From contig NZ_SMKT01000002.1 in assembly GCF_004348735.1 (NCBI RefSeq), positions 62,001 through 126,000 of the forward strand: a stretch of DNA of 64,000 nt. The letters are read 5' to 3'. Below, piece by piece: positions 15,676-24,356 of the stretch. The notes beneath the pieces are model-generated. The model did no database searches, was not told the origin of the DNA, and saw only the letters and a program-made list of their open reading frames with translations. The translations under genes were made by a program, and so were the position numbers. Within the stretch, counting starts at the first letter, position 1, and each line of letters begins with the position of its first letter. This DNA is from Actinomadura sp. KC06 (GTDB lineage: Bacteria > Actinomycetota > Actinomycetes > Streptosporangiales > Streptosporangiaceae).

Positions 15676-17496
15676 ATGACAGGGACGCCGTTGCCGGACT
15701 GGCTGGCCACCCTCGAACACGACGCGCTGGCGGAGGTGCTGGCGGCTCGAATCGACGTGTGCGGGCCGCCCGCGCCGCGCGGCTGGGCCGATCTCGCCGG
15801 ACGGCTCCAGCAGAAGCAATCGGTGGACCGGGCGCTCAAACGGATGACGCGCCCCTGCGTCCAGGTCGCGGAAACGGCCGCGGCGCTCGGACGGGACGCG
15901 ACCACGGCAAGCATCGCGGAGTCGCTGGACGGGCCCGCCTCCGCGGTGGACGACGCGTTATCCGCGTTGAAGCAGCATGCCCTCGTCTGGCCCGGCCACG
16001 ACGGAGTGCTGCACGTCGCCGATCCCCTTCTTGAACGGTGGCCCACGCGGCGCGGAACGGCGGCGAAGGCGCCGTTCGACCCTTACCCGCCCAGGCTGCC
16101 GACCGTCCCAGTCGACCCGGAACGGGTGGAGCGGACGGCCGCCACCCGGCTCAAAGAGTTCGTCGCCTACGCGTCAGAGACGCTTGCCGAATGCACAAGA
16201 CGGCCGTTGCAGGTGTTCAAAGTGGCCGGGATGCAGCCGAAGGCCCTTCAACGGGTAATGCGGAGCGCGCGTTGCAACGAGGCGTCCGCGCGGCTCGCGT
16301 TGGCATGTGCTCAGCGCGCCGGGCTATTCGTCAACGACGGGACGCACATCCATCTGTCGCCGGGAGGCGAGGCGTTCACGCTTCTGCCGCCGGGTGAACA
16401 GGCCGCGCGGCTCCTGTTCGCATGGTGGACGCTGCCGTCCGCGCCGACGCGCACCCGTCTGGACGACGGCAAACAGCTCTATCCCCTGAGCCCGAAGGCC
16501 GCCTGTGACGGCTGCGTCCAGATGCGGCGCGAACTCGCGAAGGTCATGCAGGGGGTGCCGGAAGGACAGGGCGTGCAGGCGCCCGAACATCTCGCCAAGG
16601 TGCTCCACTGGCATCGTCCGCTCGCCTGCGAGCATGTCTCGGACCGTCCGCCGCGCGGCATGCTGCAGGAGGCCGTCCTGCTCGGGCTGATCGCGCACGG
16701 GGCGCTCTCCTCGTTCGGCACGCTCCTCGCCGCCGGGGATCATGACGGGCTGGCGCGAGGCGCCTCCCGGGTGCTGCCGGTGTTCCGCGATCCCGCGACG
16801 AGCGGCCCGGACGGCGGCGTCCGGCCGCCGGGGCTTCGGGAGGTGCCCGCCACCTGCGTCTTCCAGAGCGAGGACACCGGACTGCTCGCGCGCGCCGTCC
16901 GGCACCCGGCGCTCCAGGATCTGGGCGTGCGGCTGCTCTCCCCCGGCGTGCTGATCGCCACCGCCCCGCGCGAGAGCGTGCTCGCGGCGCTGCGCGCCGC
17001 CGGGTACCCGCCGGTCGAGGATCCCGCACCCGGACCGCTTCCCCCGCCGCCCACCGAGGAACCGGCGCCCACCGAGGGACCGGCACCCGACGTCGACGCG
17101 CTCGCGAAACGGCTGCGGAAGAACCCGCGCGTCCCGCTGCGCTCCCCCGCTCGCCCCCGGTCGGCCGCCTCCCGTCCGGCGCGGCCGTCCCGCCCGCTGA
17201 CGGCGCTGGAACGAGCGCAGCGAGTCATCACCCGCGAGGCCCGCGAGCTCAGGTCCGACGAGATCGAGCTGCTCGCCCAGGCCGTCGCGGAGGACGAGCG
17301 TGTCCGGATCACCTACGTCGACCAGAACGGCGTGGAAACGGCCCGGATCATCAGCCCTCCCTACGAGCAGGTGCGGATGGGCAGGAGGAAGCTGCTCAAG
17401 GCGGTCTGCGAGCTGCGCAGCGCGGAGACGGGGCGCCAGGAGGAGAGGAACTTCCACTACTCCCGCATCCAGGCCGTCGAGGCGGTGGACGGCTGA
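15676..17496 (+). CDS. Helicase-associated (XPB-like accessory) protein with WYL-like C-terminus
   Basis: This 606-residue protein belongs to the actinobacterial family annotated as helicase C-terminal/helicase-associated domain protein. Its N-terminus (DWLATLEHDALAEVLAARID, then a winged-helix-like VDRALKRMTRPCVQVAETAA) is typical. The middle contains the Helicase_C_3-like region (about 380-445; LARAVRHPALQDLGVRLLSP, LAALRAAGYPPVED). A Pro/Glu-rich linker follows, then a basic stretch and a C-terminal WYL-like domain (about 535-605; RITYVDQNGVETARII, FHYSRIQAVEAV). No Walker motifs are present, so it is not itself a helicase. ATG 15676 has GGAGG 10 bases upstream. A role in DNA repair or nucleic-acid-sensing regulation is inferred from the family only. 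Confidence 0.75.
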   Translation: MTGTPLPDWLATLEHDALAEVLAARIDVCGPPAPRGWADLAGRLQQKQSVDRALKRMTRPCVQVAETAAALGRDATTASIAESLDGPASAVDDALSALKQHALVWPGHDGVLHVADPLLERWPTRRGTAAKAPFDPYPPRLPTVPVDPERVERTAATRLKEFVAYASETLAECTRRPLQVFKVAGMQPKALQRVMRSARCNEASARLALACAQRAGLFVNDGTHIHLSPGGEAFTLLPPGEQAARLLFAWWTLPSAPTRTRLDDGKQLYPLSPKAACDGCVQMRRELAKVMQGVPEGQGVQAPEHLAKVLHWHRPLACEHVSDRPPRGMLQEAVLLGLIAHGALSSFGTLLAAGDHDGLARGASRVLPVFRDPATSGPDGGVRPPGLREVPATCVFQSEDTGLLARAVRHPALQDLGVRLLSPGVLIATAPRESVLAALRAAGYPPVEDPAPGPLPPPPTEEPAPTEGPAPDVDALAKRLRKNPRVPLRSPARPRSAASRPARPSRPLTALERAQRVITREARELRSDEIELLAQAVAEDERVRITYVDQNGVETARIISPPYEQVRMGRRKLLKAVCELRSAETGRQEERNFHYSRIQAVEAVDG

Positions 17497-17562
17497 TACG
17501 GCCGGGCATCGTGGGTAGGGAGGGGATATCGCGGGTGCGGCGGACCAACCGGGGGACGCGTG

Positions 17563-19590
17563 ATGCATGACGCTGGCAGCCGTGGAATGGAGTGGCTCGC
17601 GCTGGAGGCGTTCGATCCGGCGCCGGTCGCGGTCGCGCTGACGGCCGGGCCCGACCACCGGGTGGCGTACACCAACCTCGCCTTCCGGACCTACGTCGGC
17701 GACCCCCCGCTCGGCCGGCCGATCGCGGACGCCTTCAGCGATCAGGTACAGCGGGACTACGGCGGCCTGCTCGACCATGTGCTGGCCACCGGGGAGCCGG
17801 CCAGCCTCGTCGAGGCGCCGGTGCGGACGGCGTCGTCCGCCGGCCCGGACCGGTTCCTGTCCGTCAGCCTGTCCCGGTTCACCCACGGGCGGCCCGGCGT
17901 GCTGATCATCGCCGTGGACGTGACCGAGCAGGTCGCCGCCGCGCGGCGGGCGGACCGGGCCACCAAGGAGCAGGAGCGGACCCGGCGCCGGTTCGAGAGC
18001 CTGGTGTGGCTCAGCGCGCAGATCGTGTGGGTGGCGGACCCGTCCGGCCAGGTGACGGAGTCGAGCGGGGTCTGGGAGGAGGTGACGGGCCAGTCGTGGG
18101 AGGAGTACCGCGGCGACGGCTGGTCGGACGTCCTGCACCCCGACGACCGGGCGCCGGCGCTGCGGTCGTGGCGGGAGACGTGCGAGCGGGCCCGTCCGTG
18201 GCACTACACCTACCGGGTGCGGAGGCGGGACGGCGAGTACCGGCACTACGACGTCCACGCCGCGCCCGTGTTCGAGGGCGACGTCGTGGTGGAGTGGGTC
18301 GGGACCTGCACCGATGTCGAGGAGCAGTGGCGGGAGCGGCAGCGCACGGAACTGCTCGACCGGGCCGCGGCGGCGGCCGGGGAGCAGACCGAGCTGGCCG
18401 GGATGTTCGCCGCGCTCGCGGACGTGCTCGTCCCCGCCCTCGCCGACGGTTGCGGGGTCCACCTGCTGCCCGACCTGGTCGACCGTCCGGCGGGCGCGCC
18501 GATCGTCGCGCACCGCATCGCGACCGCGTCGCGGGGCGGCGTGCGGCGGCAGCCGCCGGTCGGTGAGGAGCGCTTCGCCCCCGATAGCGGGTTCGCCCGC
18601 GCGATCAAGGCGCGCCGTCCGCTGCGCCGCACCTTCCCGCCGGGCCGCCCGCCCGAGGATCTGCTGCCCAGGACGACCGTCGCCTGGCTGGCCCGGGCCG
18701 AGGCCACCAGCGTCGTGCTGATGCCGGTCATCGTCGACGGGACGGTGGCGGCGGCGGTCACGGCAGCCCGGCGCGGCGACCGCGCACCCCTGGGCCCGGA
18801 CGACATCGCCCTCATGCAGCAGGTCTTCAACCACACCCACGACGCGCTGAGCAGCGCCGCCCAGTACCACCGCACCCAGCAGCTCGCCCTGGCCCTCCAG
18901 CACAGCCTGCTCGCCGACCCGCCCGAGGTCGCCGGCCTGCGGCTCGCGGCCCGGTACCTGGCCAGCCCCGCCGCGGCCGGGGTGGGCGGCGACTGGTACG
19001 ACTCGTTCGTCCTGCCGGACGGCGCGACCGTCATGGCCATCGGCGACGTGGTCGGCCACGACCTGGCCGCCGCCGTGGAGATGAGCCGGCTGCGCAACAT
19101 GCTGCGCGTACTGACCGCCGACCGCCTCGCCCCGCCCTGCGAGATCCTCCGCCGCCTCAACGCCGCCATGGAGACGGTGGACCCCGACGCGACGGCGACC
19201 TGCGTCCTGTCCCGCGTCGAGCAGGCCGCGCCCGGCCGATGGCGGTTCACCTACGCCGTCGCCGGGCATCCGCCGCCGCTCCTGATCACGCCCGGCGGCG
19301 ACGGCCGCTTTCTGGACGAGGTCGCCGACCCCCTGCTCGGCTCCCCGCTCGACCAGCCCTACCGCAGCGCGACCGAACCGCTGCCGTCCGGCTCCACCCT
19401 GCTGCTCTACACCGACGGCCTCGTCGAACACCGCGGCGAGGACCTGGACGCCAGCCTGGACCGGCTCCGCCTGAACGCGTCCGCGCTCGCGTCCCGTCCC
19501 CTGGAGGATTTCTGCGACGCGCTCCTGGACGCCATGCCCAGCACCGGCACCGACGACATAGCCCTGATCGCCCTGCGCGTCAGCCCGTGA
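17563..19590 (+). CDS. PAS-GAF-SpoIIE serine/threonine phosphatase
   Basis: This 675-residue PP2C-type phosphatase acts in signalling. It has two PAS-like domains (about 15-125 and 150-265; the second contains DVLHPDDRAPALRSWRE and FEGDVVVEWVGTCTDVEE), a GAF-like domain (about 285-430), then a SpoIIE/PP2C domain (about 440-675). Metal-binding signatures are GVGGDWYD (about 475), GDVVGHDLAAAVE (about 495) and LYTDGLVEH (about 616). Such proteins dephosphorylate anti-anti-sigma factors in response to small-molecule or light/redox cues. The adjacent ATG at 17563 is preferred to GTG 17560 because of spacing to GGGGGA. No anti-sigma partner gene lies nearby. Confidence 0.88.
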   Translation: MHDAGSRGMEWLALEAFDPAPVAVALTAGPDHRVAYTNLAFRTYVGDPPLGRPIADAFSDQVQRDYGGLLDHVLATGEPASLVEAPVRTASSAGPDRFLSVSLSRFTHGRPGVLIIAVDVTEQVAAARRADRATKEQERTRRRFESLVWLSAQIVWVADPSGQVTESSGVWEEVTGQSWEEYRGDGWSDVLHPDDRAPALRSWRETCERARPWHYTYRVRRRDGEYRHYDVHAAPVFEGDVVVEWVGTCTDVEEQWRERQRTELLDRAAAAAGEQTELAGMFAALADVLVPALADGCGVHLLPDLVDRPAGAPIVAHRIATASRGGVRRQPPVGEERFAPDSGFARAIKARRPLRRTFPPGRPPEDLLPRTTVAWLARAEATSVVLMPVIVDGTVAAAVTAARRGDRAPLGPDDIALMQQVFNHTHDALSSAAQYHRTQQLALALQHSLLADPPEVAGLRLAARYLASPAAAGVGGDWYDSFVLPDGATVMAIGDVVGHDLAAAVEMSRLRNMLRVLTADRLAPPCEILRRLNAAMETVDPDATATCVLSRVEQAAPGRWRFTYAVAGHPPPLLITPGGDGRFLDEVADPLLGSPLDQPYRSATEPLPSGSTLLLYTDGLVEHRGEDLDASLDRLRLNASALASRPLEDFCDALLDAMPSTGTDDIALIALRVSP

Positions 19591-19597
19591 CGCCGAC

Positions 19598-19636
19598 GGC
19601 GACGCCCGTCCCGGATGGGCCGGGACGGGCGCCGCC
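19598..19636. terminator. Strong bidirectional hairpin terminator
   Basis: A 10-base-pair perfect stem (CGCCCGTCCC with GGGACGGGCG) is extended by a further 4 base pairs (GGCG with CGCC) beyond a single mismatch. It lies between the convergent phosphatase and membrane-protein genes. Confidence 0.72.
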
Positions 19637-19648
19637 AGGGCCAGCGGC

Positions 19649-20017
19649 TCAGCGCGTCGGCGCGGGCGCGGCCGATTTCCGGGACCTGTAGTTGCCGATC
19701 GCGGCGGCGATCCCGGCGACCAGGGCGACGGTGATCCCGGCACCCCGGACCGACGCGCCGGCGAACTCGCCGAACGCGTCGGCGTCCGCCAGGCTGCCCA
19801 CGAAACCCGCCACCTCGGCCAGCGCGGCCAGGACGGCCAGGACGGGCGTCCAGCGCCAGCGGGTCGCGGCCATCAGCGCGGCCACCACCAGCAGGATGAT
19901 CATGCCGGGCGGGACGACCGGCATCTCCACCCCGGCCACCTTCTGGATCAGGAGGCCCGCGGCGCCGGTGACCAGGCCGGTCACCGTGATCAGTTCGGCT
20001 CGGTCGAGCGTCTTCAT
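19649..20017 (-). CDS. Small four-helix membrane protein, unknown
   Basis: This 122-residue protein has four hydrophobic helices: ELITVTGLVTGAAGLLIQKV, MIILLVVAALMAA, VLAVLAALAEVAGFVGSLA and ITVALVAGIAAAIG. It ends in a short basic tail (RSRKSAAPAPTR). I do not recognise a family. ATG 20017 has GGGAG upstream and overlaps the stop of the FAD-enzyme gene by 4 bases (ATGA), so the two are translated together. The pairing suggests a membrane partner or anchor for the oxidoreductase, or simply a co-regulated holdover. It is separated from the phosphatase gene by a strong terminator. Confidence 0.75.
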   Translation of the reverse strand: MKTLDRAELITVTGLVTGAAGLLIQKVAGVEMPVVPPGMIILLVVAALMAATRWRWTPVLAVLAALAEVAGFVGSLADADAFGEFAGASVRGAGITVALVAGIAAAIGNYRSRKSAAPAPTR

Positions 20018-21426
20018 CTCTGCACTCCCTGCTCGGTTCGTACGGTGAGGCGATGATCTGATGCGGTGTCGGGGTGCGGCGTCGTCCCCGGGAGGGCTTC
20101 GCCGGTACGTCGGACGGCGCAGGCGGCGGCAAGCACGGACGGGCGCATCAGCGCGGTCGGCGGGTCCAGCAGCCCGATCACCCGCACCAGCCGCCCGGCG
20201 ATCTCGGGGTCGCGGGCCGCGGCCGCCTGGACGCGGCCGACATAGGCGTTGAGCAGCCGGATCGCCGGGCCGCGCCGTCCCGGTACCTCGGGCATGGACA
20301 GGTCGGCGGCCACGGCCATCCGCCACGGGACGTCCAGCGCCTTGGCGACCGCGCGGAAGTACCGCCGGGTCAGGTCGCGGGCGCCGGCGTCGTCCAGGCA
20401 CCTGGCGAGGACCTGCGCCTCCAGGCACGCGACCGTCATCCCCTGGGCGTAGATCGGGTTGAAGCTGCACAGCGCGTCCCCGGTCACCAGCAGGCCCGCC
20501 GGGAACCGCCGCAGCCGCTCGTAGCGGTGCCGGAGGTCGGACGGGTAGCGGTGGGCGGAGATCTCCCCGAGCGGCTCGGCCGCGCGTACCGCCCTCGCCA
20601 CGTCCGGCGGGGCCAGGCCCTCCATGTAGGCCAGGAAGCCCTCCGGGTCGGTCGGCGGCCGGTGCCCCTTGTCGAGCCCGGCGACGGTCAGCAGGTGCCG
20701 GTCGCCCTCGATCGCGATCAGCGCCATCCCGCGCGGCCGTCCCGGCCCGGGGCCGACCACGACGGCCTTGTCGGGCAGCGATCCGAGCGGCAGCCGGACG
20801 GGACGGCTCGCGTACGCCACCCCGACCTCGATCTCCTCGCGCGGGGCAGGGTCGTAGCCGAGCGACTCCAGCCAGAGCCGGGTCCGCGCGGCACGTCCGG
20901 TCGCGTCCACCACCAGGTCGGCGGGGAGTTCCTCCTCGGCGCTGCCCGGGACCCGGCGCATGATCCGCACACCGGTGACGCGCCGGGGATCGGGCGCGAC
21001 CAGCCCCACCGCGTCGCATCCGTGGGCGAACACGACGCCGTCCAGCGCCCGCACCCGCTCGCGGACGGCGCCCTCCAGCAGCGGGCGGCTCGCCTGCACC
21101 GCGCGGTCGCTGCGCGGCACCCGGCACAGCGCGTGCCCGCCCAGGTTGAACCGGTGCTCGGTGCTCGGGTCCGCGACCACGGCCCCGGCGTCGATCAGCT
21201 CGTCCTCGAGCCCGGGGAACAGGTCGCGCAGGATCTCCTGCCCGCGGGGCATCAGCATGTGCGCGTGCCGTCCCTGCGGCACGCCCTTCCGCGGCCGGCC
21301 GGGCCCGGGCGGCTCGTCCCGTTCGACGATCGTCACCTGCTCGCAGGCCCCGGCGAGGACCCGGGCGGCGAGCAGGCCCGCCATCCCGGCCCCGAGGACG
21401 ACCGCGCGTTCTCCGACGCGTCCCAT
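20014..21426 (-). CDS. FAD-dependent monooxygenase / geranylgeranyl-reductase-like flavoprotein
   Basis: This 470-residue flavoprotein has the dinucleotide-binding motif VVLGAGMAGLLAARVL (residues 8-23), the acidic ADP-ribose contact VTIVERDE, a mid-domain DLVVDATGRAARTRLWL and the second FAD motif LLVTGDALCSFNPIYAQGM. This matches single-component aromatic hydroxylases, tryptophan-halogenase relatives and geranylgeranyl reductases. There is no halogenase WxWxIP motif. ATG 21426 has the near-perfect SD AAGGAGGT, and a hairpin overlaps it (see separate entry). The small membrane protein gene is coupled downstream, and the STAND ATPase is divergent. The substrate is unknown. Confidence 0.82.
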   Translation of the reverse strand: MGRVGERAVVLGAGMAGLLAARVLAGACEQVTIVERDEPPGPGRPRKGVPQGRHAHMLMPRGQEILRDLFPGLEDELIDAGAVVADPSTEHRFNLGGHALCRVPRSDRAVQASRPLLEGAVRERVRALDGVVFAHGCDAVGLVAPDPRRVTGVRIMRRVPGSAEEELPADLVVDATGRAARTRLWLESLGYDPAPREEIEVGVAYASRPVRLPLGSLPDKAVVVGPGPGRPRGMALIAIEGDRHLLTVAGLDKGHRPPTDPEGFLAYMEGLAPPDVARAVRAAEPLGEISAHRYPSDLRHRYERLRRFPAGLLVTGDALCSFNPIYAQGMTVACLEAQVLARCLDDAGARDLTRRYFRAVAKALDVPWRMAVAADLSMPEVPGRRGPAIRLLNAYVGRVQAAAARDPEIAGRLVRVIGLLDPPTALMRPSVLAAACAVRRTGEALPGTTPHPDTASDHRLTVRTEQGVQR

Positions 21427-21430
21427 GTCT

Positions 21431-21458
21431 CGTACCTCCTTCGTAGCGGTGAGGTACG
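21431..21458 (-). promoter_or_regulatory. 5' UTR hairpin overlapping the Shine-Dalgarno of the flavoprotein gene
   Basis: On the minus strand the leader can form a perfect 8-base-pair stem, CGTACCTC with GAGGTACG, around a 12-base loop. The 3' arm contains part of the AAGGAGG ribosome-binding site (21435-21441). Folding would mask it. This could be a translational switch, or a chance match to the SD. Confidence 0.4.
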
Positions 21459-21570
21459 GCGACCATCCGGCGGTCCGGTGTCCACTCGACAGGCCATTCG
21501 CTGTCCGCCTTCTGCCCGATCCCGTGGCCTAGCGTTAGGGGACGGGGCAAGGCGGGCGCGGAGGGTGCCG

Positions 21571-23625
21571 ATGAGCGGGACGTTCGGGGATCGGCTGCGG
21601 CGGGCCCGGCGGCGCCGGTTCGTGGGACGGGCCGGGGAGATCGAGCTGTTCGGCGGCGTGCTCGAAGCCGGCGACGGCGCGCCGTTCTCGGTGCTGTTCC
21701 TGCACGGGCCCGGCGGCGTCGGGAAGAGCGCGCTGCTGGCCGAGCTGGCCGAGGAGGCGCGGCGCTACGGGGTCGCGCCCGTGCTGGTGGACGCCCGCGT
21801 CGTGGACCCGGCCCCCGAGGCGCTCGCGCAGGCGGCCGGGCCCTTCGAGCAGGCGGCGGGGACGGGCGCCGGCCGCCGGGTCGTCATGATCGACACCTAC
21901 GAGCTGCTCGCCCCGCTGGACGACTGGATGCGGGAGACCTTCCTGCCGTCGCTTCCGTCGGACGCGCTCGTGGTCATCGCCGGACGGGACGCGCCCGGCC
22001 CCCGCTGGACCGCCGATCCGGGGTGGCGAGAGCTGCTGCGGGTGGTGTCGCTGCGGAACCTGCGTCCGGAGGACACCCTCGCGTACCTGCGGGTGGAGGG
22101 CGTCCCGGACGACCTGCACGAGCAGGTGCTCGCCATGACGCACGGGCATCCGCTGGCGCTCTCGCTGACCGTGGACATGATCGTCCGGCAGCGGCGGGAG
22201 GGCCGCGCGGTGCCGGACGCGCTGGCCGGCGCCCCCGACGTCGTCCGGGCCCTGCTCGGACGGGTGATCGACCAGGTCCCCTCGCCCCGGCACGCGCGGG
22301 CGCTGCAGGTCTGCGCGCACGCCCGCTTCACCACCGAGGAACTGCTGCGCGCCATGCTCGACGGCGACAACGGTGACGGCGACGGCGAGCTTTTCGGGTG
22401 GCTGCGCACGCTGTCGTTCATGGAGGAGGGAGTGCACGGCATATTCCCCCATGACGTCGCCCGAGACATCCTGGATGCGGACCTGCGCTGGCGCGACCCG
22501 GACGGTTACGCGGCCCTGCACCGCCGGCTGCGCGGCCATTTCGTCGAGCGCGTCCGGCAGGCGACGGGCAACCGCCGCGACCGCCGCAAGCACGTCGCGG
22601 ACGTGCTGTTCCTCAGCCGGTCCCATCCGGTGGTCAGCTCGTACTGGCAGCTCACCGGGCTGGGCCGCTTCTTCACCGACGAGGTGCGCCCGGAGGACCA
22701 CGCGGCGCTGCTCGACCTGACCCGGCGCACGCAGGGCGAGGAGCAGGCCCGGCTCGCGGCGTACTGGCTGGAACGCCGTCCGGACGCGTTCGGAGCCTTC
22801 CGCGACACGTCCGGCGAGACGTTCGGGTACGCGGCATTCCTGCCCTTGCACGAGGCCGACGAGCAGGACCTCGCGCACGATCCGGCCGCGCGGGCGATGT
22901 GGGAGTACACCGCGCGGCACGGCCCGGCCCGTCCTGGAGAGAGCGTCATGGCCTGGCGGTTCTTCGTGGACTCCGAGGCGCATATCCGCCCGTCCCGGGC
23001 GGAGACGCTGATCCGGCTGTGGAACGGCCAGGAGATCATCACGCGCGGGCCGCGGGCGTGGGACATCGTCGCCGTCCCGTCCGACCGCGACTACTGGGAC
23101 CCGCTGCTGAGCCATTTCGACTTCCACCACGCCACGCGGTACGAGATAGGCGGCCGCCCCTACGAGATGTACGCCCACGACTGGCGGCGGCTGAGCGTCG
23201 AGGAATGGCTCGACCTGACCGCCGAACGCGAATTGGGCGCCGCCGCCACTCCGCCCACCGGGACGGCTCCGGAACTGGTGCTCTCCCAGCCCGAATTCGC
23301 AGACGCGGTAAGGGCGGCGCTGAAGGATCTGCACCGTCCGGAAAGGCTCGCGGGCAATCCGCTCATGCGCTCACGGCTCGTCCGGCACCGTCCCGGGACG
23401 CTTCCGGAACTGATCGCCGAGGCGGCCGAAACGCTCCGCGGCGAGGAGTCCCTGTATAGGGTCATCGACCGCACGTTCCTGCGCCCGGCGTCCACCCAGG
23501 AACGCGCGGCCGAAATGCTGGGCCTGCCGTTCAGCACCTACCGCCGCCACCGAAACCGCGCGGTGGAGCGGATCACCGCCTGGCTCTGGCAACGCGAAAT
23601 CCACGGCCCTTCGGACGATGACTAG
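21571..23625 (+). CDS. STAND-type AAA ATPase regulator with C-terminal HTH-like region
   Basis: This 684-residue protein starts with a short basic segment and FVGRAGEIELF. The P-loop is LHGPGGVGKSALL (K52) and the Walker B-like strand RVVMIDTYELL, as in AAA_16/STAND NTPases. A helical region follows (about 150-400) with MTHGHPLALSL, typical of the winged-helix/arm part. A GNAT-like or unknown middle is visible (about 420-560). The C-terminus (LRPASTQERAAEMLGLPFST, YRRHRNRAVERI) looks like a helix-turn-helix. ATG 21571 has GGAGGG 5 bases upstream. It likely senses a ligand and regulates transcription. The divergent flavoprotein gene is a plausible target. Its stop overlaps that of the next gene in CTAG. 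Confidence 0.75.
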   Translation: MSGTFGDRLRRARRRRFVGRAGEIELFGGVLEAGDGAPFSVLFLHGPGGVGKSALLAELAEEARRYGVAPVLVDARVVDPAPEALAQAAGPFEQAAGTGAGRRVVMIDTYELLAPLDDWMRETFLPSLPSDALVVIAGRDAPGPRWTADPGWRELLRVVSLRNLRPEDTLAYLRVEGVPDDLHEQVLAMTHGHPLALSLTVDMIVRQRREGRAVPDALAGAPDVVRALLGRVIDQVPSPRHARALQVCAHARFTTEELLRAMLDGDNGDGDGELFGWLRTLSFMEEGVHGIFPHDVARDILDADLRWRDPDGYAALHRRLRGHFVERVRQATGNRRDRRKHVADVLFLSRSHPVVSSYWQLTGLGRFFTDEVRPEDHAALLDLTRRTQGEEQARLAAYWLERRPDAFGAFRDTSGETFGYAAFLPLHEADEQDLAHDPAARAMWEYTARHGPARPGESVMAWRFFVDSEAHIRPSRAETLIRLWNGQEIITRGPRAWDIVAVPSDRDYWDPLLSHFDFHHATRYEIGGRPYEMYAHDWRRLSVEEWLDLTAERELGAAATPPTGTAPELVLSQPEFADAVRAALKDLHRPERLAGNPLMRSRLVRHRPGTLPELIAEAAETLRGEESLYRVIDRTFLRPASTQERAAEMLGLPFSTYRRHRNRAVERITAWLWQREIHGPSDDD

Positions 23626-24356
23626 CGTGCGTTGAAGGCATTGATCGCGGTGTGGGCTTCGGGGGTTTGGATGATCTGGAGCTGGTTGGCGGCCTCGGCG
23701 TCCAGGGCCTCGGCGAAGGTGGTCCGCCATGTCTGGTTCAGCATGCGTTTCGTCCCGGACAGGGCGGCCGGGGAGAGGGCTAGCAGACGGTCGGCCAGGT
23801 CGGTCACCGCCGCGTCCAGGCCGCTCGGTGAGGTGACCTGCGTGATCATGCCGATGTCGAGGGCGGCCTCGGCGCCGACGCGGTCGCCCAGGAGGCACAG
23901 TTCGCGGGCGCGCCGTTCCCCCACCAGCCTCGGCAGCAGCCAGCTCGCGCCGCTGTCGACCGACAGCCCGCGGTGCACGAACAGCTGGGCGAAGTAGGCG
24001 TCCTCGGCGGCGAGGACGAAGTCGCAGGCCAGCGCCAGGTTCGCGCCCGCACCGGCGGCGGGCCCGCCGACCTTGGCGATCGTCGGGACGGGCAGCTCGC
24101 GCATCGCCAGCACGCACCGGTTCGACACGGCGATGCGGTCGGGCAGCGAGCCGGGGTCGTCCAGCAGGCCGGAGACGTCCGAGCCGCCGCAGAAGGAGCC
24201 GCCCGCGCCCGTGACGATCAGGACGCGGATGTCGTCGAGGTCGGCGAGGATCTCGTCCAGGGCGCTCCACATCGCGTCGGTCATGGCGTTGCGTTTGGCG
24301 GGACGGTTCAGCGTGATCTCGGTGATCCCGCGGTCGCGGACGACGTCGACGCTCAT
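23622..24356 (-). CDS. Enoyl-CoA hydratase/isomerase, PaaG-like
   Basis: This 244-residue crotonase-fold protein has the oxyanion-hole segments GAGGSFCGGSDVSGL and PAAGAGANLALACDF. The classical crotonase glutamate is absent. Instead RGLSVDSGASWLLPRLVG (D134) matches the aspartate-using PaaG branch, which isomerises 1,2-epoxyphenylacetyl-CoA or shifts enoyl-CoA double bonds. It is the last gene of the nine-gene catabolic operon, overlapping the preceding gene by 4 bases. Its TAG stop and that of the convergent STAND gene share the palindrome CTAG. The substrate is probably a ring-derived enoyl-CoA. Confidence 0.86.
   Translation of the reverse strand: MSVDVVRDRGITEITLNRPAKRNAMTDAMWSALDEILADLDDIRVLIVTGAGGSFCGGSDVSGLLDDPGSLPDRIAVSNRCVLAMRELPVPTIAKVGGPAAGAGANLALACDFVLAAEDAYFAQLFVHRGLSVDSGASWLLPRLVGERRARELCLLGDRVGAEAALDIGMITQVTSPSGLDAAVTDLADRLLALSPAALSGTKRMLNQTWRTTFAEALDAEAANQLQIIQTPEAHTAINAFNAR

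Noticed and set aside
16324-19743. A very long open frame (over 1100 codons) on the minus strand
   Set aside because: It runs antisense across three plus-strand regions, is Arg/Gly/Pro/Ala-rich without any domain, and is explained by the high GC content opposite the helicase-associated and SpoIIE phosphatase genes.
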